A stretch of DNA of 64,000 nucleotides. Source: Eubacteriales bacterium OttesenSCG-928-K08. Its GTDB lineage: Bacteria > Bacillota > Clostridia > Christensenellales > CAG-138. Below, in pieces: positions 17,464-26,592 of this stretch. Under the pieces are notes generated by a model. The model saw only the letters and a program-made list of their open reading frames with translations. It ran no database searches and was not told the DNA's origin. The stretch spans positions 28,722 through 92,721 of the forward strand of contig JAJDHH010000003.1 of the NCBI GenBank assembly GCA_030266105.1, in the 5' to 3' direction. A program made the translations under genes and the position numbers. The first letter of the stretch is position 1. Every line of letters begins with the position of its first letter.

Positions 17464-17940
17464 TTATTCCTTCGTTGCAGTAAAAGTGCCGGATTTTCCG
17501 CCGCTCTTTTTTAGCAGGCGGATTTGTTCAATGCACATACCCCTATCGACTGCCTTGCACATATCGTATATTGTCAGCGCAGCGGTGGAGGCCGCTGTGA
17601 GCGCTTCCATTTCGGCGCCTGTTTTGCCGCTTGTGTAAATGCTGGAGGTGATCAACAGGCTGTCATCGCCTGATTGTGCGATTTCGACATCTACGCCTTC
17701 CAACAGAATTTGATGGCACAGCGGAATGAGCGCTGGTGTGTTTTTTGCCGCCATTATGCCTGCTATTCTGGCGGTTGCAAGCACATCCCCCTTTGGCAGA
17801 GCGCCTGCAAGTATGAGCGATAGCGTTTCCGGCTGCATATGTATGAGCGCCTGCGCAACTGCTTCTCTTTGTGTGATGCTTTTTTCACCAACATTGACCA
17901 TGTGGGCCTCGCCTTTTGTGTTCAAATGTGTTAATTCCAT
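17464..17940 (-). CDS. moaC: Cyclic pyranopterin monophosphate synthase MoaC
   Basis: A 158-residue enzyme of normal length that converts the MoaA product to cPMP. Typical motifs are [54 protein letters not shown] and the active-site Lys region KAVDRG. It lies 15 bases upstream of moaA and 86 bases after the MoeA-PBP gene, in the same direction. Confidence 0.96.
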   Translation of the reverse strand: MELTHLNTKGEAHMVNVGEKSITQREAVAQALIHMQPETLSLILAGALPKGDVLATARIAGIMAAKNTPALIPLCHQILLEGVDVEIAQSGDDSLLITSSIYTSGKTGAEMEALTAASTAALTIYDMCKAVDRGMCIEQIRLLKKSGGKSGTFTATKE

Positions 17941-18026
17941 AATTGCTTCCTCAATAATGTTCTAAATAATCAATGGTTAAACGATAGCAGGCAAACCTGC
18001 GAAAAGTTATTTTTTTAAGCAAACGG

Positions 18027-19925
18027 TCACCTGAAGCTTCCGGGGTTGGCCGCTTCATAACCGCCCATCTCGCGGATGCGCTGTGAGAAGGCCTCGCTCT
18101 TGAGCGTTTCGAGCATACGCTGCACAGCGGGCAGTTTAAGCGCGTCATCCGAAACAAGAAAATCGTATTGCTCCATGCAAACTGGTATAAAATCCAGCCC
18201 GTAAATCTGCGCGGCGGAGTAAATGCCAAGGCCTGCATCTGCGCTGGATGCTTTAATCAGCGTGGCAACTGCGTTGTGGGTGAGCTCCTCGCGATCATAG
18301 CCGTATATGGTGCTCGTATCGATATTGTCCCGCTTGCATAAATAATCGCAGAGTATGCGTGTCCCCGAGCCTTTTTGGCGGTTCACATATCGCATGCCGG
18401 GCTGCGCGAGATCCGCAAGTTTTTTAATGCCGTGTGGGTTTCCCTTTTGCACGATCAATCCCTGCTGCCGCTGCACGCATGAAATGAGAGTGACGCCACC
18501 ATCAGGAAAATACTTTTGAATGTAAGCTTCATTGTAGCCGCCCGTTTCCTCATCCAGCAAATGCACGCCCGCAACATGCGCTTCGCCCCGCTTGATGGCG
18601 AATATGCCACCCATGCTGCCCACATGGCTGGATGCTACGGCCGCTTCCGGCCAGCTGCGCCGCATGAGCTCGGCAATTTCATCGATTAGCGGATCGTGGC
18701 TGCCGGTGATCACCAGCGCATTTTCAATTTCTTCGATTGTGCGAAGCAACCGCACCCGCACAGTGCTGCCCGCCGGGTAACCTTCAACATTTTGTGGCAC
18801 TTCCATAATTCCATCCGCCTTGGCAAAGGAGGATACAACACCCGCGCCACGTTGCAAAGGCGATGCAATTAACCTGCCCTGCACGCGACCCATACGAACG
18901 CGAACGAATTCACTGTATTTTAGCGATGAATTGAAGTTGCGCGATAGCGAAGCCTCAACATGTGTTGCCTTTGGCATTGGGCGTGCGCACATGCGGTTGA
19001 GTATTGGCTGCAGCAGATATTCAAGCACCAGTATCGCGGAGACAGGATATCCCGGCACGCCCAGTATGGGCTTGCTGTTGACATAACCAAGTATGGCGGG
19101 TTTTCCCGGGCGAATGGCTATGCCGTGGTAGAGCACCTGCCCAACATTGCGTATGGCCTGTGCGGCAAAATCTCCACGCCCGGCGGAGGAACCCGCGTTG
19201 AGCACAACAGCGTCGCATTCCTCCAACGCTTTGAGCACCGCGGCCTCGATTAAACTTAGCTCATCCTTGACAATCGGGTATACTTTAGCTTGAACGCCCC
19301 ATTCTTCAAGCATGCCAGTAAATATAGTGGAATTAAATTCAATGATTTCACCGCTTTTCGGCTCATCTGTGGGCAGCACGATTTCATCCCCGGTGGGTAT
19401 TATGCCAACAACGGGCTTTTTGACGACCTCCACGGATAATATGCCGCTTGCGAGCATTGCGCCGGTGGCGGCGGGGGAGATAACTGTAAAGCTTGGAAGT
19501 ATCATCTCTCCTGCACAAATATCCTCGCCGATTTGCCGCACATGCTGCCAGGGTGTGGCGGGCGCGTGCAGCAGCACGCCACCTTCCGTTTGCACAACAT
19601 CTTCGATCATAACGACAGCGTCGCATTCATCCGGCAGCGGGTCGCCAGTGTCAATGGGAACAAACTGCGCATCAGTCAGCAGCACGGGCGTGGTTTCCGT
19701 GGCGCCAAATGTCACGGCGGCATATAGCGCTATCCCATCCATAGCGCAGGCATGATAATGCGGCGCGCAGATGTTTGCATAAACCGGTGCGGCAGTAATC
19801 CGGCCGGCAGAAAGCGGAACGGGAACATGCTCGCTCTGGTGGGTTAGACCATTTTTCTCCAACACATTGAGATAGTCCTCCACCGCTTGCTCCAATGGAA
19901 CATTTGTTAGATATTGAAATGCCAT
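18027..19925 (-). CDS. MoeA fused to a periplasmic-binding-protein-like domain
   Basis: A 632-residue fusion. Residues about 1-410 are a complete molybdopterin molybdenumtransferase (MoeA), with CHACAMDGIA-like, IPTGDEIV, LNAGSSAGRGDF and GVPGYPVSA motifs. Residues about 420-632 are a PBP-like domain of the kind that binds molybdate or tungstate (EAHVAGVHL, GMRYVNRQKGSGTRIL). The domain lacks a signal peptide and sits in the cytoplasm, so it may present or sense the oxyanion during insertion. The ATG at 19925 follows CAGGAGG. The order after the second moeA gene shows it is in the Mo/W operon. Confidence 0.9.
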   Translation of the reverse strand: MAFQYLTNVPLEQAVEDYLNVLEKNGLTHQSEHVPVPLSAGRITAAPVYANICAPHYHACAMDGIALYAAVTFGATETTPVLLTDAQFVPIDTGDPLPDECDAVVMIEDVVQTEGGVLLHAPATPWQHVRQIGEDICAGEMILPSFTVISPAATGAMLASGILSVEVVKKPVVGIIPTGDEIVLPTDEPKSGEIIEFNSTIFTGMLEEWGVQAKVYPIVKDELSLIEAAVLKALEECDAVVLNAGSSAGRGDFAAQAIRNVGQVLYHGIAIRPGKPAILGYVNSKPILGVPGYPVSAILVLEYLLQPILNRMCARPMPKATHVEASLSRNFNSSLKYSEFVRVRMGRVQGRLIASPLQRGAGVVSSFAKADGIMEVPQNVEGYPAGSTVRVRLLRTIEEIENALVITGSHDPLIDEIAELMRRSWPEAAVASSHVGSMGGIFAIKRGEAHVAGVHLLDEETGGYNEAYIQKYFPDGGVTLISCVQRQQGLIVQKGNPHGIKKLADLAQPGMRYVNRQKGSGTRILCDYLCKRDNIDTSTIYGYDREELTHNAVATLIKASSADAGLGIYSAAQIYGLDFIPVCMEQYDFLVSDDALKLPAVQRMLETLKSEAFSQRIREMGGYEAANPGSFR

Positions 19926-19956
19926 AAAAAACCTCCTGTTTAGGCAACGCCCGCAA

Positions 19957-21183
19957 TTAGGAATTTGTGAATGGTATGATTTCGACTTGTGCGCCCTTTG
20001 GGAGTCCTTCCTGGTTTCGGGGGACGCGCAAGTAACCATCCGCCTGGGATAATAAAGTGATCAGGCCGGATTTTCCCATTATTGGCGTTGCGATAAGGCC
20101 ATCCTCGCTTTGCTTAAGCTGCACCGCGACACATTCCTCGCGCCCGTGGTTGGAGGGAATAGCCTGATTAAGCATTGCCTTAAATGTAGGCTCCGGACGC
20201 TCCTTGATGCCCATAAGGCTGTCGATCAGCGGCGCGACAAATATGCGGAATATAAAATACGCTGCTGCGGGGTGCCCAGGCATGCCAAATATCGGTTTGC
20301 CGGATATTTCGCCCAATATGGTGGGTTTGCCGGGTTTGATGGCGATGCCGTGCATATGCAGCTTGCCAAGCTCCTCTATAACGCGTGGCGTTGCATCCTT
20401 TGCGCCTACGGATGTTCCACCCGAAAGCAGCACAATGTCGCACTCATCCGCCATTTTTTTGAGGGTATCAGTCAGCCTTTTGGGATCATCCGGGCAAATG
20501 CCATAAAAAGCCGCTTTGCCGCCCGCCTGCTGCGCGGATGCGCAGAGCAAAGGGCCGTTAACATCGCGGATTTGTCCGGCAGTGGGGGTTTGATCAGGCG
20601 TGATTACCTCATCGCCTGTGGAAAGCACGCCCACCAAGGGTTGCTTTGCGACCATAACATTCGGTATGCCCATTGCGGCCAGCGCACCAATATCATGCGC
20701 GCGCAAACGGCAGCCCGCCTCCAGCACAAGCTGGCCCGCCTGCACATCGTCACCCCGGAATATGCAATGCGCACCGGGCGCTGTGGGCTTGAGCATGCCA
20801 ATTGTGCCTGCATCATACGCCTCGGTGTGCTCAATCATAACCATGGCGTCGGAGCCCACCGGCAGCTCGCCGCCGGTGGGGACATAGGCGCATTGCCCCG
20901 CCTGTATTGAAAATGGCGCGGGCGCTCCCATTTCAACCTCGCCAATCAGATTAAGAAGCGCGGGAATGGAATCCGAGCAGCCAAATGTATCCTTCGCCTG
21001 CACGGCATAACCATCCACGGATGAACGCGTAAAGCCGGGCACATCCTCCGTGGCATAAATATCGCGGCGCAACACATGCCCCAGCGCCTGTGATGCGGGG
21101 ATTTCTATCTCGGGCGTCCGGGCATGCCCAAACACATCCTTAAGCAGCTGCTCCGCCTGTGCACTGGACGCTACATGCAACAT
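19957..21183 (-). CDS. moeA: Molybdopterin molybdenumtransferase MoeA
   Basis: A 408-residue MoeA of normal length without extra domains. Motifs: SSVDGYAV near residue 55, VLSTGDEVI, LLSGGTSVGAKD and GMPGHPAAAYF. It inserts Mo or W into adenylylated molybdopterin. GGAGG precedes the ATG. It lies between tupC and the MoeA-PBP fusion; two MoeA proteins side by side raise the possibility of separate Mo and W versions, as proposed for archaea. Confidence 0.94.
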   Translation of the reverse strand: MLHVASSAQAEQLLKDVFGHARTPEIEIPASQALGHVLRRDIYATEDVPGFTRSSVDGYAVQAKDTFGCSDSIPALLNLIGEVEMGAPAPFSIQAGQCAYVPTGGELPVGSDAMVMIEHTEAYDAGTIGMLKPTAPGAHCIFRGDDVQAGQLVLEAGCRLRAHDIGALAAMGIPNVMVAKQPLVGVLSTGDEVITPDQTPTAGQIRDVNGPLLCASAQQAGGKAAFYGICPDDPKRLTDTLKKMADECDIVLLSGGTSVGAKDATPRVIEELGKLHMHGIAIKPGKPTILGEISGKPIFGMPGHPAAAYFIFRIFVAPLIDSLMGIKERPEPTFKAMLNQAIPSNHGREECVAVQLKQSEDGLIATPIMGKSGLITLLSQADGYLRVPRNQEGLPKGAQVEIIPFTNS

Positions 21184-21210
21184 AGTCAGTCCTCCGTTTT
21201 ATTATTATTG

Positions 21211-21912
21211 TTAGTTGCTGGTTATAGGTTTTTCCAGCTGCCAAAAATTTAAAAATGCGCGCGCCTGTTCATTTTCCGATTGATAGAGAACCTCCGCTGT
21301 GGGGCCAAACTCAAGTATGCGCCCATGATCCAGCAATATAATTTCATCCGCCAGCCGTTCGGCCTGCGCAAGCGCATGCGTTGCGAAAAGCAGCGTGCAG
21401 CCGGTTTTTTTATAGTAGCGCAACAGCGCCTCTTCAACAAGTTGTGTTCCTGCAATATCGGTCGCTGAGGTAGGCTCATCCAGCAGCAGCAGGGATCGTT
21501 CCTGCACGAGCATCCGCGCAAATGCCATGCGCTGCGCTTCGCCGCCGGAAAGTGTGCCGCCACGCGCGTGTAAAAGGCTGGCCATGCCCACCTCGTCGAG
21601 CGCGCGTTTTGCGCGCTCATCCGCTGAGCTTTGATTTTTTGAGAGCGCAATACATACGTTTTTTAGCACACTAAAACCATATGCGTAGGGCTTTTGCGGC
21701 AGATAACCAACGGATTGCCTACACACATCGGGTATGTGAATGCTGCCCTCATCCGGCAGCAATGTGCCCGCCAGCAGCCGCAAAAGAGTGCTTTTGCCGG
21801 AGCCGTTGGGGCCGATCAATGCGTATCGCCTGCCGGGGGTCAACTGCAATTGCGGGATATCCAGCACGCAACGGGAGGCATAGTTTTTTTTGACATTTTC
21901 AAGCCTTACCAT
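21211..21912 (-). CDS. tupC: Tungstate-type ABC transporter ATPase
   Basis: A 233-residue ABC ATPase: Walker A GPNGSGKST (34-42), signature LSGGEAQR and Walker B LLLLDEPTSA. It powers TupB. The ATG at 21912 has AGGAGG upstream and overlaps the tupB end by 14 bases, so the two are translationally coupled. It probably imports tungstate or molybdate; the binding protein is not adjacent but is the N-terminal half of the fused lipoprotein at 26593. Confidence 0.9.
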   Translation of the reverse strand: MVRLENVKKNYASRCVLDIPQLQLTPGRRYALIGPNGSGKSTLLRLLAGTLLPDEGSIHIPDVCRQSVGYLPQKPYAYGFSVLKNVCIALSKNQSSADERAKRALDEVGMASLLHARGGTLSGGEAQRMAFARMLVQERSLLLLDEPTSATDIAGTQLVEEALLRYYKKTGCTLLFATHALAQAERLADEIILLDHGRILEFGPTAEVLYQSENEQARAFLNFWQLEKPITSN

Positions 21913-22588
21913 ATAGCCCCTCCTGCAAGCGCTGTGCCACGGAGGTGACCACAAATGCGATGATTAGCAATATCACACCCAAAGCAACAGCCAGGCCAAA
22001 ATTGCCCTTATTGGTCTCCAGCACAATTGCGGTGGTCATCACGCGGGTTTTGTATTGCACATTGCCGCCCACAAGCTGCGCTGCGCCCACCTCGGAGATT
22101 GCACGCCCAAACCCCGTGAACAATACGGAAAAGAGCTGGCGCCTGCATTCGTAGAGCGTATATAAAAGCTGCCTGCCTTTTGAAAGGCCCATGCCCAGCG
22201 CTGTTTCGCGCATCAATGGCGCCTGCGCGCTGACGATTGAGCTTGAAAGGCCAACAGCAATGGGCGTGATTAAGAGCACCTGCGCCACCACCATAGCGGT
22301 TACGCTGTATAGCAACCTGTATTGCCCTAACGGGCCTGAACGTGAGAGCAGAAAAAACACAAGCAGACCCGCAACCACAGGCGGCAGGCCCATCAATGTG
22401 TGCGTAAAGCGCAAAATGAGGCGTTTCCCGCGAAATTGGCGCATGCCTATGAATACCCCCAGCGGAATGCCTATGCAGGTTGAAATGATTGTGCTCGTAA
22501 AGCTCATCTGCAAAGTTACGCCAATTATCTGGCGCAGCTCGCCATTTTCACCAAACAGCAGCAAAAAAGCTTCGCGAATGACTTCCAT
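21899..22588 (-). CDS. tupB: Tungstate-type ABC transporter permease
   Basis: A 229-residue type I importer permease with about five or six membrane helices, GIPLGVFIG near residue 40 and the EAA-type loop ETALGMGLSKGRQ. The ending GRAISEVGAAQLVGGN is typical of TupB/WtpB-like tungstate permeases. AGGAGG precedes the ATG. It follows xdhC in the operon. Confidence 0.9.
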   Translation of the reverse strand: MEVIREAFLLLFGENGELRQIIGVTLQMSFTSTIISTCIGIPLGVFIGMRQFRGKRLILRFTHTLMGLPPVVAGLLVFFLLSRSGPLGQYRLLYSVTAMVVAQVLLITPIAVGLSSSIVSAQAPLMRETALGMGLSKGRQLLYTLYECRRQLFSVLFTGFGRAISEVGAAQLVGGNVQYKTRVMTTAIVLETNKGNFGLAVALGVILLIIAFVVTSVAQRLQEGLYGKA

Positions 22589-22596
22589 AACGCCTC

Positions 22597-23397
22597 CTAC
22601 AGGCTTTTTGAATGTGCGCCTGTTCGTTTATTTACTAGCTGCAAAATTTCCGCCATTATTGAAATGGCGATTTCCCCGGGCGTTTCCCCGCCAAGGTCAA
22701 GCCCTGCGGGTGTGTATACTTCGTTGAGCTGAGATTGTGATATGCCGCGCTCAAGCAGCTTTTTGAAAAGAGCTTCACGCTTTTTAACGCTACCTACCAT
22801 GCCGATATATGCTGCTTGCTTTTGGAGCGCGGCATATAAGCATTCGCCATCATGCGCGTGGCCATATGTCGAAATCAGAAAGCAGGCGCCGGGCGCGATC
22901 ATCAACTCGAAAATACCCTGCTCAAATTCATCCACGCGCACAAAACGATCCGCAAGCCGCACCGCCTCGGGAATGTGCTCTGGTGAACGCGTATCCACAA
23001 GCGTTACGGCATAGCCCGCAGCCTGCGCCAGCGGGATAAGCGCCGTGCCAACATGGCCGCCACCACACAAATATAGCGCGGGGCGTGCATTGAATGTTTC
23101 TATGAATACCTGCATGCTGCCGCTGCATGCAGTATCTTCTCCGGCGCATTCATCCACATTCTTGTAATGAAAGCAACCGTTTTTAGTTTCGTTAATGCAA
23201 TGAATGGCATCCGATATGGCAGCGCGTTCAATCACCCCGCCGCCGATCGTGCCTGAGGTTGTTTTATCCGCATATATGAGCATTTTTCCATGCCTGCGGG
23301 AAACGGAGCCCTCCGTATCGATAATTGTTGCCATGGCGCAGGCCTTGTTCTGCTGCAGCGCCAACAGCAATTTTTCCAGCAACTGCATTTTGCTCAT
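22597..23397 (-). CDS. xdhC: XdhC/CoxI family molybdoenzyme maturation protein
   Basis: A 266-residue protein with both XdhC domains: N-terminal GSVSRRHGKMLI, GTIGGGVIE and CSGSMQVFIE, then a Rossmann part with CGGGHVG, STYGHAHDGE, IGMVGSVKKR and DLGGETPGEIAISI. XdhC binds Moco and helps its sulfuration before loading a hydroxylase. No molybdenum hydroxylase is in the window. Its ATG overlaps the MATE stop (ATGA), so they are coupled. Confidence 0.92.
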   Translation of the reverse strand: MSKMQLLEKLLLALQQNKACAMATIIDTEGSVSRRHGKMLIYADKTTSGTIGGGVIERAAISDAIHCINETKNGCFHYKNVDECAGEDTACSGSMQVFIETFNARPALYLCGGGHVGTALIPLAQAAGYAVTLVDTRSPEHIPEAVRLADRFVRVDEFEQGIFELMIAPGACFLISTYGHAHDGECLYAALQKQAAYIGMVGSVKKREALFKKLLERGISQSQLNEVYTPAGLDLGGETPGEIAISIMAEILQLVNKRTGAHSKSL

Positions 23398-24755
23398 GCT
23401 ATTATTTCCTCCTTGATTGGTTTAGGGTGCAACTTTCGCCACAGCCGTATTCCGGTAAACAAGGCTGCGGCAAGGTTGCCCAGGAAAAAAGCCCCCCATA
23501 CGCCAGCGGCGCCCAGATTGCAGGCGATTGCGAGCGCTGCGCCGGGCAGCGTCACACCCCAGGCGCGCAATATGGTGGACCACAGCATGGGCGTGCTTGT
23601 GCCCATGCCGCTTAATATGGATGCAAAGGCCATATCCGCCGCAATTAGCGGGTAGGATGCGCCGAATATTCGAAAATACAACACGCCTGCCTGTTGCAAT
23701 GCAACATCCGGCGTTAAAATCGCCCAAAGTCGGGGCGCAAAAACGGCCGCAGGCAAAAACAGCGCCACAGTGGGCAGCACTGCCCACAGCACAAGCCGGC
23801 CTGATAAACGCCGGATAAAAGCGGGATCGCTGCTCGCTTTTAAGCGGCTAATGAGTGTAAGTGCAACGGGGGATATTCCCACAGCGCTGATGTAGAAAAA
23901 CATTTCCATGCGCCCCCCAAGCCCCTTCGCGGAAACAGCAGCTGCGCCCAGCGACAATAAAAGCCCGTTTAAAACCAGCTGAGCGACGGGGTTGACCGCC
24001 TTGCTCAGCGATGCCGGTATGCACAGGCGCATGATCTCTTTGAGCAGGCCCTTTTCGCGGGCAGTGTTTTTTTGAACGCCGAACGATTTTAACGCCCGAA
24101 CATATAGCACAATGCCAAGCCCGCAGCCTGCGGCCTTTGCAAGCAACATGCCAAGCCCCAGCCCGATAAGGCCAATTTGATTATACAGCACATAGCTCAA
24201 TGTTAGCTGCAAAGGTACGTTTACCAATGTCATCCACATGCCCGCCTTAGTGTGACCCATGCCGCGTATGCCCGCGACTATTGCGCCATACAGAAGAAAT
24301 ACTGGGCTGCCAAGCAGCGTGGGCAACAGGTAGGATACCGCAGCGGGATATAAGCCGGAGGCTTCCGGCGACTGAAACGAAACCGGAAGCAGCAAATATA
24401 TGATGCAGGACATCAGCGCGCCACAGGCAAAAATAAGCATTAGCATCATATTTGTGGCAGCCCGCCCGGTGCGTGGCCATTCGTTTTTTCCAACAAGTGC
24501 GCCAATAGTCGCGTTGATGCCGATCGAAAGCCCATAACCCACCGTCACAATAAGCGAGCTATAAGGCGAGCAAAGGCTGACGATAAGAAGCTCAGAGGAG
24601 CTGTTGACGCTGACGAGCACACCCTCGTACATGCCCGCAATCCGTTCGATGACGGAAAGCAGCAGCACCGGCCATATTAACTTCCATATGGCGCGGTTGG
24701 CGTTTTCACCATCGATTTTAAGCACGGCGCTGCTCATATTCTGGGCGGAATGCAC
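23394..24755 (-). CDS. MATE family transporter inside the Mo/W operon
   Basis: A 453-residue membrane protein with about twelve helices in two similar halves, typical of MATE Na+ or H+ antiporters for drugs or organic cations. The start appears to be GTG at 24755 with GGTGGA upstream, overlapping the ATPase gene by 22 bases; an ATG at 24737 has no site. It also overlaps xdhC. Such tight packing implies a role in the same physiology, for example export of excess pterin, a metal complex or a toxic aldehyde-related compound; that is speculation. Confidence 0.88.
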   Translation of the reverse strand: MHSAQNMSSAVLKIDGENANRAIWKLIWPVLLLSVIERIAGMYEGVLVSVNSSSELLIVSLCSPYSSLIVTVGYGLSIGINATIGALVGKNEWPRTGRAATNMMLMLIFACGALMSCIIYLLLPVSFQSPEASGLYPAAVSYLLPTLLGSPVFLLYGAIVAGIRGMGHTKAGMWMTLVNVPLQLTLSYVLYNQIGLIGLGLGMLLAKAAGCGLGIVLYVRALKSFGVQKNTAREKGLLKEIMRLCIPASLSKAVNPVAQLVLNGLLLSLGAAAVSAKGLGGRMEMFFYISAVGISPVALTLISRLKASSDPAFIRRLSGRLVLWAVLPTVALFLPAAVFAPRLWAILTPDVALQQAGVLYFRIFGASYPLIAADMAFASILSGMGTSTPMLWSTILRAWGVTLPGAALAIACNLGAAGVWGAFFLGNLAAALFTGIRLWRKLHPKPIKEEIIA

Positions 24756-25510
24756 ACATCCCTATCCACCTCAGGGATGTTGCACACATGCAGTTCAACG
24801 CCATAAAGCCCACGCAAAAACCCTTTGTTTAATATGGCGTTTGTTTTGCTATAATGAAAATCGCAGTTTTTGCCCATAACAGCAACAGCCGCATCAAGCG
24901 AAAGCGCATGATCCGGGTTATGAGTAGTAAACACAACACCATAACCGTTTTGCGCCATTGACTGTATGATCTGCAATACGCGAATCTGATTGCCATAATC
25001 AAGGTGAGCGGTGGGTTCATCCATCAATATTATAGCGGGCTGCTGCGCAATCGCGCGCGCAATGCTGGCCTGCTGGCGCTCCCCGCCGCTGATTTCGTTG
25101 TAATACTTTTGGGCAAGGTGCGAGATGCCTATGAGTTCAAGCGCGTTTGCGGCAATTTCATAATGCTCCTGCTTGGGGCGCTGAAACATTCCAAGCCGCG
25201 GTGCACAGCCGGTCACGACATAATCAATCACGGAGTAGGCAAACGTGGGCACTATTAGCTGCGGCACAAATCCAATGGCCTGCGCCACCTCTTTTGGGGG
25301 GATTTGCCGCATATCTTTTTTATCGATACAAACGCGTCCCGAGGTTGGGAGCTGTAAATTTGCGATGCAGTTTAGCAAAGTGGTTTTTCCCGCGCCGTTT
25401 GGCCCCAATATGGCGATCACATGCCCCGGTTCGATGGAAAAGGAAATATCCCGGCATATCATTGGGCCGCCCAGGTAGGAAAAGCTCAGGTTTTCAATCG
25501 TAATTTTCAT
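24734..25510 (-). CDS. FecE/BtuD-type ABC importer ATPase (MolC-like)
   Basis: A 258-residue ATPase of the metal-chelate/cobalamin/molybdate type II importers: Walker A GPNGAGKTT (36-44), signature ISGGERQQASIARA, Walker B IILMDEPTAHLDYGNQ. It works with the FecCD permease just upstream (4 bases apart). In Haemophilus, the homologous MolBC takes up molybdate and tungstate; the operon context supports that substrate here, but an iron or cobalamin chelate cannot be excluded from sequence alone. Confidence 0.9.
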   Translation of the reverse strand: MKITIENLSFSYLGGPMICRDISFSIEPGHVIAILGPNGAGKTTLLNCIANLQLPTSGRVCIDKKDMRQIPPKEVAQAIGFVPQLIVPTFAYSVIDYVVTGCAPRLGMFQRPKQEHYEIAANALELIGISHLAQKYYNEISGGERQQASIARAIAQQPAIILMDEPTAHLDYGNQIRVLQIIQSMAQNGYGVVFTTHNPDHALSLDAAVAVMGKNCDFHYSKTNAILNKGFLRGLYGVELHVCNIPEVDRDVCIPPRI

Positions 25511-25514
25511 GGCG

Positions 25515-26531
25515 TTACCTCACACTCGCCTTTTGCCGAAATAGCATCCATGCAAAAAACGGTGCGCCGAGCAATCCGGTCAAAATAGAAAGCGGTATTT
25601 CCAGCGAGGTTGCCGCGCGTGCGGCTGTATCCACCACCAGCATAAACAGTGCGCCAAGCAGTGCCGTCACCGGCAGCATTTTTGTGTGATCGGAGCCTGC
25701 GAGCATGCGCCCAAGGTGCGGCATTATAAGGCCTATCCAGCCGATGGTGCCGCTGATGCTGACTGCGCTTGCCGTTAACAGGCTTGCGATAACGATAAGC
25801 CCGCCGCGAAAAATGGGCACATTCATTCCCAGTGAACGTGCTTCCACCTCGCCAAATGAGAGTATGTTGATGCGCCACGAGAGGCACAGCAAAAGAACAA
25901 CACCTATAAGGAAAATGGGGGATATGGCTACGATATCGGTGCCTTTGATGGAGGCGATGCTGCCCATTTGCCAGAAGACTATGGCGCTCATTTCAACCGT
26001 ACCCTCTGCAATAAATTTCATAACGCCAAGCACGGAATCCATAAAGCCACGCACGATCATGCCCGCCAGCACCAGCATGAGGTTGCTTGTGTTGCGCATG
26101 ACGCGTGGTATCATCACTGTGAGGCAGACCGCGCCGATGCCAAAAAAGAACGCAAAAAGCTGCCGCTGCAGCACGCCAAGCCCAAGCAATATTGCAAGCG
26201 CCGCACCTACACATGCTCCCGATGTAACGCCTAAAAACTCGGGTGAAACAAGAGGGTTTCGAAATACGCCCTGATAAACAGCGCCGGAAACTGAAAGCAT
26301 GGCGCCCACCATCATGGCAGCAAATACGCGCGGAATGCGGATGACAAACAGCACGGTTTCCATTGTTTCATCCGTTGAAGTGTTTAAGCCAAGGCGGCTG
26401 CCTATTGCCCGCAGCACATCGAATGGGTTCATGCTGTAACGCCCTACGCACAAGGCAAGCATTGCCCCGCCAACAAGCAGCGCAGCCAGTAATATAATTA
26501 ACCTGATAAAGGAGGTTTTGTTTTTCATCAT
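25515..26531 (-). CDS. FecCD/BtuC-type ABC permease (MolB-like)
   Basis: A permease of about 338 residues with nine or ten helices, containing RIPRVFAAMMVGAMLSVSGAVYQG and the conserved cytoplasmic-loop region with GxIGWIGLIMPHLGR (here TIGWIGLIMPHLGRM). It moves a metal chelate or oxyanion delivered by the type II half of the fused lipoprotein. The start is unclear: ATG at 26531 is used; an in-frame GTG at 26540 lies in the foot of a strong hairpin and neither has a good ribosome site, so translation may be kept low. Confidence 0.88.
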   Translation of the reverse strand: MMKNKTSFIRLIILLAALLVGGAMLALCVGRYSMNPFDVLRAIGSRLGLNTSTDETMETVLFVIRIPRVFAAMMVGAMLSVSGAVYQGVFRNPLVSPEFLGVTSGACVGAALAILLGLGVLQRQLFAFFFGIGAVCLTVMIPRVMRNTSNLMLVLAGMIVRGFMDSVLGVMKFIAEGTVEMSAIVFWQMGSIASIKGTDIVAISPIFLIGVVLLLCLSWRINILSFGEVEARSLGMNVPIFRGGLIVIASLLTASAVSISGTIGWIGLIMPHLGRMLAGSDHTKMLPVTALLGALFMLVVDTAARAATSLEIPLSILTGLLGAPFFAWMLFRQKASVR

Positions 26532-26539
26532 AAATACCA

Positions 26540-26575
26540 CACGAAATGCAAAAGCGTGCGCTTTTGCATTTCGTG
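26540..26575 (-). promoter_or_regulatory. Perfect 16-base intercistronic hairpin
   Basis: CACGAAATGCAAAAGC (26540-26555) pairs exactly with GCTTTTGCATTTCGTG (26560-26575). It lies between the binding-protein stop and the permease start and has no T-run in the direction of transcription. This is the place where ABC operons often use a hairpin to protect the upstream binding-protein message and reduce permease expression. Confidence 0.8.
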
Positions 26576-26592
26576 CATTTCATAACAATCGT

